Notes: generated by a model not told the origin, from the sequence alone. DNA of 64,000 nt from Stictocephala bisonia (GCA_035578905.1 JAQJVL010000030.1:2109159-2173158); one strand, 5' to 3'; shown: positions 43,549 through 56,028, counted from the first letter of the stretch. A program made the numbers and translations.

Positions 43549-44287
43549 ATTCACAAAAATAAAAGTAAACAAAAAAACTAACACACAAATACTCACATAA
43601 CAAAAAAGATAATAGCAAAAAATATGCAATAGTAAACTCAATTGAAGAAATGCTTAATTTAAAAATTCGCTAACTAAAAAATTAAATGAAAACACAGTGG
43701 CTATTTAATTTACCACGATGTTACTGTGGCCAACACTCACTTTGAACTGAAAACTACCCTCATACCCTCACCCCTAGAAACTCGTAAGCAGTTGATTAAG
43801 CAATTTTCAGAAATAGATTAGCTACCATGAGTCAGACTTCCGCTGCGAAAGTCCAATGTTCCAAGTGGTAGTACCGTTATAACGCAAAATACAGATTTTT
43901 CTCATGAAACTGGATTGTTACCTCTAATCTTTTATAAGCTTAGTTTAAAAATTATTTTATTAGAATTGTTGTCAATTCCAATGTAATTTAATCGTCATAT
44001 CGTTACACAAAACCAACTATACTGTTACTATACAAATAAACAGACCACCTCATTATTGTTCAATTTTTATTGAGTTTTATATTGTTAATCTTATTTTTTT
44101 ATGTACTTTTCAAATATTTGATAAAAATTCAAAAATTGTGATCCGGGAAAAAAGTTAGTTCACCTAGTGGGGATGCCAGTAAGTGACTCATTAAGGAAAC
44201 AGCCGCAGGCGGCTGCCAGTGCTGGGGGGTGTCCCGTCCAGGCCCAGGTAGCCGAGGGTCCAGGAGACAGGTTCTATCATACAAACT

Positions 44288-46319
44288 CCTCAATTTAAAG
44301 TGGGGAGAAGATGAGAAGATATGTATAAAATCAGTTGTACAGGTGTATGATTGATTATATAATTGGCAAATAATTAAGTTATTGGGTAAGCATTATAGTA
44401 TTATTTTCTTATATTTGTTCCAGGTAATAACTATTAATCCTGTAATAACAATGTAGCTGGCTCATTTCTTAATTTTGTGTTTTGTTTGAAACCCATTTAT
44501 TTTGTCATTTATTTATGTTTTTAGTTTTTATTATGTTTTAAGTTTAATTAGTTATTATTTAAGTTTTTATTATGTCATTTATTTATAACCCATAGCATTT
44601 ATGTTGTCCAATGCTTTAGTGGTATATTTACTAATCAGTTGTAGGGTCGTATTGTAAGAGGAATAATACTCATTTTTATATGGTAATCAGGTCTTGTACT
44701 GCCTTATAACTAGTTTAATAAAGGTTTATACTTATTGGTTACTAATGAAATTATCACTGTTTTATTAATACCCTATTGGCCCCTTTTATATTTAAATGAG
44801 TGATGATAGTCACTTATTACAGGTTGGGGAACTTAACAGGTAGTACAGTTAGTAGGGAAATCAGGAGTCGTAAAAGATATAGTTTGAAATAAAAACTGTA
44901 AAATCATCGTCAGTTCACTGTTGTCAGTTATATAATGAACATTTCTTACTCACTAGTTTCAAATGTGAATACTACTAGATTTTTAAACCAAATTTATGTG
45001 CTATTTAATAACACAGTAAATTAAATAATTATGAAAAATGGAGATTTTTTGTAGATTTGTTTATATAAGACCTCCAGCTACAATTTTTTTAAAAGTGAAA
45101 CCGATTTTTAAAGAACTTTGAAGCAATTTTAGATTCTATCTAAATTAACTTAAATTGTTAAGTTGAACTCTTTTTGCTTCATATCAATATATTATGTGCG
45201 TTATTTATTGTTGTAAACAAACTACAAAAGCAAAGTTTATTAAAACTAGGTAATATTATCCAAACTATGACACCAAAAATAAACAAGATGAAGTCTTATG
45301 TTTGCCTCTATAAAGTTGAAAAAGCTTGTTTTATCAGGAATAAAAAAGTTATCAGTTTCTTTCAGATAATCTTAAACATTTCAGCCATCACCCAATGTCG
45401 ATAATCTTTAATAAAACGTTCCTTTATTTTAAATGGTGTAAAATGAAGGTCTCTATTCCTATTAGAAATACAATTTCAAAGTACTTCTTTGATACGTCCA
45501 ATTTTATAATTCTGAAGGAGACGCCAGTGACCTTACAATATTTCATAATTACTATAGGTGGCTGTAAAATGCCTGAGATCATTTACCATTTTACTAAGGT
45601 AATTCTCATATATACCTAGGCTGTTCATTATTGTTGGTTCATTACTATTTCAACGTAACAGGCCACCTTCGTCTAATGTGTAATGTAAATTTACATACAA
45701 TTCTATTTTAAAATAGTCAGTTAGTTTCTGAAAATAACTAATCTTTTGTTAAATAATGCCACTTCTAAAGTAGATTTTGTAGTGGAGTCTGAAGTCTATT
45801 TTTCATACCCATTTGCAATCCATGTCTCGAGAACTGACGTCTAAACACTACATACAAAATGTAATAGAGGCAGCAGCCAAAGGATTAACCTTGAACATGT
45901 GAAAGCCTTTAAAATTGCAATCAAAACTTTAGATAACTTTCAAATGTAACGTAATAACAATACAACTAAAATATATTTATAATACATGCACATAATGAAA
46001 TTGTGTTGTGGCTTCTGTGCACTGGTTGTTATGGTTATCAAAAAATAGAAAAATGAAAATTATAAATACGACCTGTTTGAATATTATTTTGTTTCCAGTG
46101 TACCACAAACATGATCCTTTGTAACACAGATTTATGTTAGTGTTAACCCCTGGTGTTTTCATACTTTGTCCAGATACAAATAAGAAATGGAGATTATTTA
46201 ACCCACAAAATGATGATGGTTTTACTATAAAACAAGAATTCAACTAGTTAAATTTTATTGTTGGTGAACGGTGAAACATGACCCTTTAATAAAACAGTTT
46301 AATATATCAAAATAACACA
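44288..46319. other. Non-coding AT-rich
   Basis: No gene is supported. The small ORFs at 45174-45404 and 45395-45619 have no recognisable domain. This may hold decayed repeats. Confidence 0.35.
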
Positions 46320-46540
46320 ATTTTTTAGAATCACATATAAACCCAAATCCATAAGAAAAATAGGGAGTTTCCATAAACAATCGCAAAGTTTATATTGTTT
46401 ATTGAACCAATTGCAAAACCATATTGAAAATTACGACCAAATTTTAAACTCTGTAATTATTGTTATAAGCATAAGAAATAAGGTAAAGTTCCCAATTCAA
46501 AGTTTACTGCAAAATTAATACTTTCTGAGATCCTAATAGA
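46320..46540 (+). repeat. Dispersed repeat family D, copy 1
   Basis: GGGAGTTTCCATAA...TTTCAAAG-like blocks and TACTTTCTGAGATCCTAAT match 54030-54200 (GGGGTTTCCATGACG and TACTTTCTGAGTTCCTAAT), in the same order and strand. Confidence 0.45.
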
Positions 46541-46969
46541 TTTACTTATTTATTTTTATTTGGTTTCAGTTTTTATTTCTTCTTTACTATCTATAAATTG
46601 TGTCTGCGTCTCATATGTAAGAATGTAAATTTGTTAGTATTTGTGTAATTATTGTTTTTTAGATAAATAATAGTAATAAATTGGTCATTGATTTAACCCA
46701 TTTAGACCCAACTTATTTTTTTTTTTTAATTTTTAATTATCTTTCTAATTCCCACTAAATATACCTTATGTAACACGTTTATAAAGGTTTTTGTTAATTT
46801 TGTTTGCTTATTATATAAAATTTATTGTGTTCCCAAATGGGAACAGGGGGCTCAAACGGGGTGGTAGGAAATAATTTCAAATAAATGTATCACAAAGGTT
46901 ATTTTATTATAGCATAGACTATTTTTATCTATATATTAAAAGTTCATCAATATATTATATGAACCACAC

Positions 46970-48898
46970 TTAATTTGGCTTCTTATGAAATAGTTCAAAA
47001 CAATGCTGATGAAGTGCAATCCCATACTTTCTACACATCAGTCTTGCATTCTTTTTACACTGAGCACAACGGGACTGTTTTTCTTTAGTACAACAATAAT
47101 GGTCTAGGCCATCATATCGAACTCCATCTTTAACTCTGGACTGAACAGGGCTCAAAATCTTGGGTGGTCTCCCCATTTGTTGACGCTGAGTATACTTTTT
47201 CAAGTACGTAAGGCATATCTCCCTTGTAAAACCAAGCATGTCTAATTGATCCTTTTTATTCTGTAAGGCATATCGATGAAGATGCCATGCATTATTTACT
47301 GAACAGTTGAGTGGATATGTTAGCAGTTGCCAATACCATCTTTTCCCTCTTATGTTTACACGAAGCTTTGCGACGTTTTCATCAAGGCGGTCAACCCCTC
47401 CCATATAAGCATTGTATAAAACAATACAAGCAGGCTGATCAACCATTACATGTTTCTTAAGGCTCTGGCTAAATCTTTTGACTTTTGATACCGGTTGTGT
47501 ACCTGCCCGTGTTGAAGCAACGGTAACAATATTGTTATCGTGGTAACGGACCAGAGTTATTCCACTTTCCTTACAAGTCACCTGATTGTAAAACCCTCTC
47601 TCTTCTCGTTTCATGTTTTTTTTATCTAATAAAGGAGCATTCTCAGTTCGGTTAACATGTAAAGTCCCAGTGCCATGAAATCCATTAGTTCTAAGGTATT
47701 CTAAGAGAGGAATACTAGTAAAGAAGTTATCGAAGTAGACACTAAATTCCTTGTTAGGCAACTTTCGTACCAGATCGACAACAACGGAACCTCCTACTCC
47801 AAGTTCTGGATGAGTATTACCTGTCAAAGCACCTTGATACAAGTTTGCCTGGATCAGATAACCAAGGCGGCTACACAAACACCACGCCTTGTATCCAAAC
47901 CGTATAGGTTTGCCATGAAGGTGCTGTTTCGCACCATGTCGACCATAGTACGGAATCATTGATTCGTCGACAGAAACGTTCATGTCACCTGGAAAGAAAT
48001 TTAGCCATCTTTCATTCAATAGTTCCCAAAGGGGATTAATTTTTGTAAATCGATCATGTTTCTTTAGGTTGTTATTGTCACAAACGTGCAAATATCTCAT
48101 TATCTGAGTAAAATGATTACAAGTCATTGCTTCACTAACAGCCGCATTGTGGCAATCAGCGCTCTGTTCCCAATACATGCGAAGTCTTGGCACCTGGCAA
48201 TAGCCGCTAAGCAAAAGTATTGCTAGGAATACCCTAACTTCCGCAGGAGTAAGTTTCAAGTTATGTTCTCCTTTCTGATAGCCATTCAAATTAGTAAATG
48301 TACATATTAAATTAATTACTTCATTGTCATAGAATTTCTCAAATAATTCTATAGGATCTCCATCAGAGTTCTGAAGCCAAAGAGGCAGTTCAAATTCCTG
48401 CTCACAAAAATTTGAAGTGTCAATGCTTTCCCATGCATAGTTCCTTTTATTTTTATTTTTTTTTTTTTATTATTTTTCATAACCTTAGAAATACTAGATG
48501 TTGACTTCCTCTTACGTTGTAGCATAGTATTATCATTATTGGTGTTATCGGCATTAATAGGCCTATATAAATCTAACGGTACTGTTACCTTACTGGTACT
48601 GGGCTGGACTGTGTCGATAGTAGGCGTAAATAGTTGTTCATCAGCAGATGTTTTGACAATTGAATCTTCATTTGAAGCACTTATTACAATTTCTTGCACT
48701 TCGCCATCAACAACGTGACGTATATTTGCTTCAGCACTTGATAATAACTGGTTCCGGGAAAGACGATTTATATCCACTTCATCCTCACTGCCGCTGTCTT
48801 CGTCAGAGCCAAGTTCTTATTCAGGTAAAATAACAATTTCACCATCCAAAACATCATTTTCATCCTCCAATAGATCTTGAATATCGTTTAGGGTGAGT
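46970..48898 (-). pseudogene. piggyBac transposase, exon 2, near intact with two lesions
   Basis: Exon 2 starts after GTATTGTTACAG (48899) with RLTLNDIQDLLEDEN, an acidic N-terminus. It continues through the linker region and the DDE core: SVDESMIPYYGRHGAKQH (first Asp), FSVYFDNFFTSIPLLEYL (second), and YNAYMGGVDRLDEN (third). Then follow KRWYWQLLTYPLNCSVNNAW and the C-terminal cysteine finger (CCTKEKQSRCAQCKKNAR, CRKYGI, HQHCFELFH). All three catalytic aspartates are present. Lesions are a TAA at 48817-48819 in the N-terminal part and a one-base-type shift in the A-run at about 48455-48475. From 48440 onwards the frame is open to the end. It may have been active recently, and sequencing error in the A-run is possible. 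Confidence 0.85.
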
Positions 48899-49106
48899 CT
48901 GTAACAATACAATTCTGATAACAATAACCATCCCATTTATACCCACTGTTCCCAAATGGGAACGATGAATTTCAAGAACAATTTTCATATGGAAAGTAAT
49001 AATTGTAAATCTTGAAAGTAACATACATTCAAGCAGACACTATTTACCTTTATTATTATCATTTAAAATTAAATTAATCCCTCATAAGTAAACAGTTACA
49101 TCTTAC

Positions 49107-49123
49107 CTTTCACGAAAAGCCAT
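49107..49123 (-). CDS. piggyBac transposase, 17-base first coding exon
   Basis: ATGGCTTTTCGTGAAAG followed by the donor GTAAGA encodes MAFRE plus two bases. Joined to the acceptor at 48899, the codon AG/A restores Arg and the frame reads on into LTLNDIQDLL. The intron is about 208 bases and contains one GTTCCCAAATGGGAAC copy. Confidence 0.6.
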
Positions 49124-49325
49124 TGTGATGAAATATAACCTCAACTTTGGCCAATGTTGCAAGTAGACAATGTGACTAGCATTCAATCAGCTGGCTTCCA
49201 GGATACAGTGATGCCACACTGCAATAGCATATAACACAAAAATGCCCACTTTACAAGTTCTATAATTTGTAAAAAAATTTAGAACTTATGTTCCCAAATG
49301 GGAACAGTGGATCTAAATGGGTTAA

Positions 49326-51216
49326 ATCATATCATGTTCTTTTTATTTGGTTCAACTCAAAATAATTATTTACTTTTTGTATGAAAAAATGAAAATTAAG
49401 TTGTTCTAATTTTTCTTAAATGTTGTATATGTAACTCATTGTTTGAGGAGTTGAGTGTTAGAGAGGACATTTCAGTACTTTAATAAAGACTTCATTTCAT
49501 TGCGGCCTCCTTGAGTTTACCATCTAGTATGATTATCATACATCTCTAACATATTCTCTGTAAGATTGAATCAACAAGCTGTAATAGGTACAATAGAAAA
49601 ACTAATACAATTCCATTACTGTTTAGAAAAACAATATGTTAGTTTATGGGATAGCAGTTAAACATGCATACAAAATACAAGAAAACGTTACTAAAATTTT
49701 CTGGTATTTTTAGTACTACTGTTTATATAGCTTGATCCAATCTCTAATTCGCGGTTCTGAAACTTTTTTATATTTTTAGTATTATTTTGATATGCCTATC
49801 TACTTAGCCGCTAGGAGCGCCGAAAGTTGCAGGAACTCTCATTTCAACAATTATTAAAGGAGCATATTTTATTATTTGTTAACAATAAAATTGAATTCAA
49901 AGTGCACATTTTTTTCAATTAATTGTAAACAACCTGTTGCAATTTAAGTAATTTTTATTTTATTTAATAAAAAGTACTTAAATTATGTTAAAACATTGCT
50001 AATGCAACAATTGTGAAAGTGTAAGTACAGCTCATTACAGTATAACAACAATAACAAACGATTATGTTGCTGAGCAATAATCACAGAGCAAAGAATAAAG
50101 TAGAGAAGTCATAATGCATTCTATCCAGTAGTAGTAATTGAAGCTGATATTTGCCTCTTGGTGAGATAGTCAAATCTAATCTAACTTAAAAATGTAACTT
50201 ATTGTTGAAATTAAACATTTGATAAAATTGAAAACATTGAAAACTCCACAGTAAACTAAGTTAAACGACGAGAAGTAGGCTAATGTACAGTATTATAAAG
50301 AAATAATAGAATAGAAAATGAGCTTTACTTGAAGGTACTAAAAACAACTATAGACAATGGTTGAGACAACCGTCTATTGGCTATAAAGAAATAATAATCA
50401 AATTAATTGATTTTGTAATATTTATCTGTAAAAGGTTATTCCGTCCTGCTTGTTTTCGTTGCTGTTATTGCAACCAGCTGCCGTCGCAATGGAAGGTAGG
50501 AGGAGTAAGGTCTAGTAAAAATACTGCTTTACAAGTTTTTAAAATTCAGCTCACGCTCAGCTTCTGTCTAGAATTGAGCAGATAGGGGAGGGGGCTGTCA
50601 TCTTGGTAAGAGTACTGGCTTCACATAGATTGCCGTGTGTCTACTCTATTTTATTCTTTGCTCTGTGGCAATAACCAACTGTTCCATCGTTGCAAGCTGT
50701 GACTTTTCTTTTACCTCATCTAACCTAGTAATTGGTTTAATACCAGAATTACTACAGTTAACCAGTATCTAGTTTGAATTACAAATGTATTAATTTTGTT
50801 TCATTTTCATTGTTGTCTACTAAAATTATTGTTGTATTGTTTCTTTGAAAAATTAGATTATATTGCAGCCAGTTCTTTTTTTAATTCTTATATATTGTAA
50901 ATATGGATTTATTAACATTGAACAATTAGACATGTTGGAAATTCATTCTCTGTGCAGAAAGAACAGTAACTTAACGGCAAACCTCTACAATGAAAGGTAC
51001 TCAGATAGGGCAGCATATAACCGTAAGATGATCACAAGTTAGGTTGGAAATCTAAGATTGAATGGGTCTTTTGTTACAAAACGACAGTGCCAACCAAGAG
51101 GTGTGAATTAAAAATGTCGAGGCAGACATCTGAGCATATTTTGTGGTGTACCATAAGGCCTCAATCAAAAAAGTATCAAGTCTGTTTCATTTGTCATTTG
51201 ATCGAAACAAAAAGTA
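49326..51216. repeat. Non-coding with repeat fragments
   Basis: No gene is seen. The segment 49790-49920 (CTAGGAGCGCC, then CTCTCATTTCAACAATTATT, then AGCATATTTTA) is the inverse of 53900-53985, so it belongs to repeat family D. Inverted arms at 50076-50108 and 50641-50674 (ACAGAGCAAAGAATAAA inside) flank about 530 bases and may be a MITE or foldback. Confidence 0.45.
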
Positions 51217-52555
51217 AAAGGTGATTTTTTTATTGGTGCGTTTTTTAAGTTGGCACCACTACTAAACACAACATTTAAATTCGAATAAAACAGCTGATCT
51301 TTGCTTATTATCATATGTCATTTCAATATTTGTATTGTCTAGTGCGTATTATTGTGTAACCATGAACAGACTTACAAATGAAGAGCGTTTGCGAATAGTG
51401 CAAATTTATTTTGAAAACCGCAGTTCAGTTCGGGCAACTTACCGAGCTCTTCGTCCGATTTACGGACCTCATAATCGTCCATCAGAGTCAGGTATTCGAG
51501 CTTTGGTTAATCGTTTTCGTAATACCCACACTCTTGTTGACAAGCATCGGCAGAGACGCCGCACAGTAAGGACCGAAGAGGCTGTTGATGCTGTTGCTCG
51601 TAGTGTTGAAGAGGATCCAAGTGTGTCGATTCGTCATCGTGCGCAGCAATTAGCGATCTGCTATTCAACTCTAAGGAATATTTTACGGAAGGATCTACGC
51701 CTATATCCATACAAGATTCAATTGGTGCAAGAACTGAAACGTTTAGACTATCGCAAGCGTCTTGATTTCGTTGAATGGGCTCAAAATAAGATAACACGTG
51801 ACCCAGCTTTCGCAGGCAAGATTCTTTTCAGTGATGAGGCTCATTTCTGGTTATGCGGCTTTGTCAACAAACAGAATTGTCGGATTTGGAGTAATGAAAA
51901 CCCAAAAGAATTTGTTGGTGTGCCCCTTCATCCACAAAAACTTACCGTTTGGTGCGCCATTTGGGCAGGTGGTGTTATTGGCCCTTATTTTTTTAAAGAC
52001 AATGCTGGCCAGACTGTTACGGTAAACGGTCAACGCTATCGGGCAATGTTACGGGACTTTTTCGTTCCTCAGCTAAACGAACTTGAAGTGGATTTAGAAA
52101 ATGTCTGGTTCCAACAAGACGGCGCGACGTGCCACACGGCAAACGACACAATTGGCCTCTTGGCAGAAACATTTGGTGAACGTATCATCTCATTTAGAGG
52201 TAGTGTCAACTGGCCCCCACGGTCGTGTGATATCACGCCAACAGACTACTTTCTGTGGGGATATGTTAAGTCTCAAGTATACGCTGACAAGCCACAAACT
52301 TTAAATGAATTGGAAGCTAACATTCGTCGAGTTATTGGCGGAATTCAACCACAGCTGCTGGAAAGAGTATTCGAAAATTGGACTACTCGATTGGGCTTTC
52401 TACGCGAACGAAATGGAGCCCATATGCCAGAAATCATTTTTAAACGTTAATGTAATGACACTGTAGTTCAAATAAATCCATTTTTATGTCAATGCAGGTT
52501 GTTTTTCATTTTTATATTTAGTATTAAAAAAAGCACCAATAAAAAAATCACCCTT
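51217..52555 (+). mobile_element. Intact Tc1/mariner-superfamily transposon, 1339 bp
   Basis: TA lies at both ends (51215-51216, 52556-52557). The inverted termini match in about 30 of 32 bases, opening AAAGGTGATTTTTTTATTGG on the left and, inverted, AAGGGTGATTTTTTTATTGG on the right. A full-length, uninterrupted transposase ORF lies between. Short terminal repeats, one gene and TA duplication are exactly the mariner layout, and the near-perfect ends and intact ORF argue for recent or current activity. Confidence 0.92.
51362..52450 (+). CDS. IS630-Tc1-mariner transposase, intact, 362 aa
   Basis: I place the start at the ATG at 51362 (context ACCATGA); the open frame extends upstream to 51335 without another ATG. 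The N-terminal paired HTH region reads RLTNEERLRIVQIYFENRSS and IRALVNRF, with a second HTH at about residues 70-120. The DDE core has ILFSDEAHFWL (first Asp), VWFQQDGATCHTA (second Asp) and WPPRSCDITPTDYFLWGYVK, where the third acidic residue is the Asp of CDITP, with 36 residues between the second and third acids. The C-terminus ends AHMPEIIFKR. It cuts and pastes the element at TA sites. No frameshift or stop is present. Confidence 0.92.
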   Translation: MNRLTNEERLRIVQIYFENRSSVRATYRALRPIYGPHNRPSESGIRALVNRFRNTHTLVDKHRQRRRTVRTEEAVDAVARSVEEDPSVSIRHRAQQLAICYSTLRNILRKDLRLYPYKIQLVQELKRLDYRKRLDFVEWAQNKITRDPAFAGKILFSDEAHFWLCGFVNKQNCRIWSNENPKEFVGVPLHPQKLTVWCAIWAGGVIGPYFFKDNAGQTVTVNGQRYRAMLRDFFVPQLNELEVDLENVWFQQDGATCHTANDTIGLLAETFGERIISFRGSVNWPPRSCDITPTDYFLWGYVKSQVYADKPQTLNELEANIRRVIGGIQPQLLERVFENWTTRLGFLRERNGAHMPEIIFKR

Positions 52556-52819
52556 TACTTTGTAAAAAGCCATTAACCTTAAAAGTTGAGGCACATTAGT
52601 TCTTGGAAAAATAGAAAAGAGGGTTACTATCATGCTTTGCTGGCTGAAGAGTGTACTAATAACACTGTTTTTTAAGTAGCATTATTTGAACAGATAAGAT
52701 AAATCTTTTTCATAATGACATATTTAACTGTTAAAACAACCATTACTAGTAAACAGAATACCCTCTGGTTCTGTGAAAGTGTGATCGCCTAGTTAGATTT
52801 TCTACAAACTGCTGCTATG

Positions 52820-53210
52820 CCATAATGGGTATTAGTGTTTTGGCAATCCATTTTTACCATGGTAGTCTACAGGAGCCAGCAACCTTCAGTTATTCGAGAA
52901 TGTTTTGTTGACGACATTGATGGTTTACTGCTCAATCGAAAATGCATCTTATTTCTGCCCATTAGAATATTAAATATAAATGACACATTAATTTTCAAAA
53001 AGGAATTGAAAGGTTTTTTTACAATCTAAACTATTGTATTCACTACAAGAATTTTTTTAAAAGTAATTTGACTTTATAAAAGTAGTCCTGTTATTAAAGT
53101 GTTGTTAGACTTAGTTCTATCTTATATATAGTTATTTTAAGTTTCATTGACACCATTCTTGTACACATTTCATGTGATAGTATGAATAAAGATATTTTGA
53201 CTATTGACTA
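52820..53210 (+). mobile_element. 3' end of a non-LTR retrotransposon
   Basis: A short ORF ends INDTLIFKKELKGFFTI, the style of the last residues of Jockey/CR1-type ORF2. It is followed by a 3' UTR with AATAAAGA near 53186 and the tail ATTTTGACTATTGACTATG, a short tandem repeat at the 3' end. The rest of the element is absent. Confidence 0.45.
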
Positions 53211-53869
53211 TGTTCCCACAATTTGGAGCTCCGGGTACATAAAGTTCACGCACCCGCCAACTTTCTGAATTGTCACCTTCCAGATAGAGTAACAACCAAA
53301 AACGGAAATGTAGCTTGGCCAGTAAGGTTCCCAAATCTTCCCATTAGATTTCTTTCTGAGGGAACGCTTGAAGAGCAAACTATACACAGGTAGGTATGAT
53401 TTGATAGGAGAAATATACAACAAAGTGATGGACATTTTGTGTAACATTCACCATAACACGTTATAATATGCCGTAAATGACTAACACAAGAGGAGACACA
53501 TCTGTGTTTATGGAGATGGACCACACTTGAGATTTTGCTTTAAGTTATCATAGTTTATTACATTTAATAGTAATTTAAACGTTTGTTGTTGTCTGGAATA
53601 AAAGTATTGCTGAAATTTTATTTAAAGTTTACATGGTGTTACAAATGCGTTGCCTTACCAAGCTTGTTGGCAAGGACCATAATATGGAACGTATGATTAT
53701 AATATTTAAAAAGTAGTATACAAAATATATAGATGGTTTAGGGCAGGCACTTATTCAGTATCTTAGATGTATGCAACTTTAAAATTTGCGACTTATTTGC
53801 TTTGGCAGCAAGCTTCAGTAATCTATACAACAACAGTGTTTAAAACACAGCATTTAAACATTTAGTAAA
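53211..53869. other. Mostly non-coding; weak exon candidate 53270-53430 (minus)
   Basis: On the minus strand the stretch encodes SLLFKRSLRKKSNGKIWEPY and WPSYISVFGCYSIWK before a TGGAAG/GTGACA donor-like site. It is GC-richer than its surroundings, but a second frame is also open there and I recognise no family. Confidence 0.25.
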
Positions 53870-54200
53870 AAAAATGTCACTGTGAGTTAAATTTTACTGT
53901 TTGCAAATAGTAAAATATGCCTCTTTAATAATTGTTGAAATGAGAGTTGCTGTAATGTTCAGTGCTCCTAGCAGCTTAATGGTTAAGTTGTCGAGAATAA
54001 AAAAAAGACTCACATGTAAATCCCGAACCCATCTGAAAAAAGGGGTTTCCATGACGAATTTCAAAGTTGATTACCATATTTGAAAATGGCAACCAAATTA
54101 AAACAAATTCATTTAGGCAATTGCTAAAAGAATAAAATGTAAGGTTAAGATCCCATTCCAAAGTCAGCTATCAAGTTATTACTTTCTGAGTTCCTAATTG
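53870..54200 (+). repeat. Dispersed repeat family D, copy 2
   Basis: This segment shares its right half with 46320-46540 (direct) and its left half with 49790-49920 (inverted). Both matches are collinear over more than 100 bases with substitutions. It carries no protein. Confidence 0.5.
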
Positions 54201-55080
54201 TGTCCTTGAGTAGATCACCTTGTCGGTGAGTCTTGGAAGTAATGCTTTTTCATAGTTCTGTGTATCTATGCTAGACTTTCTACAAGTGTATGATTAAACT
54301 AATAATGGTAAATGATCATTCTAAGCAAACGAGATGTACTTTACTGATTTAAAAGTAAAGTAAACATTCTACTCAAAGTACTTCACAAAAATTTATATTC
54401 TTCCAACCAAACAGTAGGAAACTATAACCTAAATTGCAGTGTAAATTCGTTTTATTAAAAAGTGAGACTGTTTACAGACAAAATGCGTGGTATTTACTGT
54501 GCTTCATCAGATTACAGGGATTATGTAACTTTGATATACCATATCAAATAATTGACCTAAGGGTTGGTCATGCAATGAAAAGGATAAAAAAGATTTTTAC
54601 AATTGTTGACTACAAGAGTACTGTTATTTTGTTTGTTCGAATCATATATGTATTTCTAAATTTTTCCATATTAAACATAAAAGTACTAATAAATCAGTAG
54701 TCATGTGTTAAACAACACTTCACGTCATTTATTTCAAAAAACAAACTTCTTATATTATAACTAAGAATACCATTCTTTGTATTCTTAAGAGACATATACA
54801 ATGTTATAGCTTTCAAAAAGTGAATAAGTGAGGTATTGGTAATGCTTGTGAAAAAGACAATAATTATATGCTATTTTCAGTATCCTTAGAAATTTGAATC
54901 AATCTTTATTGAAGTCTTTGCTGATATTTGATCACATACTCCAATGTATGTACAAGAAAAAAATGTTCTATTGAGCAAAGGGTATATCCTGGAACTCTGA
55001 ATTGGATTGAATTGAAAATAACTATTCATAAAGTACACAGTAGCATACATTGAATGCCATCAGTAAATATAAACTAAAAA
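54201..55080. other. Non-coding
   Basis: AT-rich; nothing recognised. The ORF at 54434-54700 is hydrophobic by base composition only. Confidence 0.4.
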
Positions 55081-56028
55081 TATAACATGAGACAAAAAGT
55101 GGGAATAAGTAGAAAAAGGGAAACTTATAAGTCATCAAAACTGTACAAAGGTTTTGAAATTAAAAATGTTTTTAGGTTGCTTTTAAATTTCTTAAGCTCA
55201 TCAATACCTCTTATCTCAGCTGGAAGTTCCTCTAAAAATCTCTTTTATGCACAAGATGCTTTAGTTTTTTTTTTTTTTTTTTTTTTAGATAGCTTTAGTC
55301 TTTTCTGCACAAAAAAAATTAGTTTGTGAGCATTGACAGAAAATTCATTTCTAAATCGAGTGTTGTAATGATGCTTGTCCCCCAACCTGTTCACCATAGT
55401 ATTGTTGGACAAACTTTTGAAATGTAGAACGGTATAGTAAACATAAAGACTGTAGACGGTCATAATATTCATATTTGTGAAATTTTCTCAAACAGAAACA
55501 TCCCACTTTATATTCAACATCGTTCTTAATGCTCTTTTTTGGAGTATTAGAATGCGATCAAGATTACATTTCCATGTGCTGCCATAAATTCCAAACGATA
55601 TAGATGACTACAAGAGCTAAGTAGAGCATTCTTTAAGTGTCTTTGGAGCAAAATTTTGACATTCTATATATTGCATAAATTCCTGAGGTTATTTATTTAC
55701 AGCATGGTTAACATGTTGGTTACATGTAATAATTTGGTCAACAATTAAGCCCAAAAATGTTTTTTATTGAACAACCTGCAATTTTTTATTTTTAAAATTA
55801 ATAACTGGATTAATAGGATATCTGCTTTTTCCTGCTGTAAATATCAAAAAATTAGTTTTATTTGTATTCAGTAAAAGTTGATGCTAATTTAAAAAGTGAT
55901 CTATCTTAATCAAACAATCTAAAATTGTTTTTCTATCTTATATACAGATGTGTCACTTATTTTAAGGCTGGCATCAACAGCATAAAGTCAGAGAGTTTAG
56001 TGAACGGATTGTTAATAAATGGAAGCGT

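Larger units (their letters stand above)
39109..44287 (-). mobile_element. 5.2 kb IS630/Tc1-type transposon with about 470-bp inverted repeats
   Basis: The left arm, 39109-39575, and right arm, about 43815-44287, are inverted copies. Matching blocks include AGTTTGTATGATAGAACCTG at the tips, the GGCTACCTGGG region, ACTAGGTGAACTAA, ACAATTCTAATAAAATAATT and the GGAAGTCTGACTCAT region at the inner end. Small differences (point changes and few-base indels) are scattered along the arms. The body contains a dead DDE transposase gene and a nested Sola-like element. No clean target duplication was resolved outside the tips. Confidence 0.8.
46693..49325 (-). mobile_element. piggyBac element, near full length (2.6 kb)
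   Basis: TTAA lies at both ends (46693-46696, 49322-49325), with inverted termini CCCATTTAGACCCA/CCCATTTAGATCCA. Three identical copies of GTTCCCAAATGGGAAC (46829-46844, 48948-48963, 49290-49305) lie near the ends and in the intron. They are self-complementary at their flanks and are candidate transposase-binding sites. The transposase gene lies between them on the minus strand. Confidence 0.85.
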
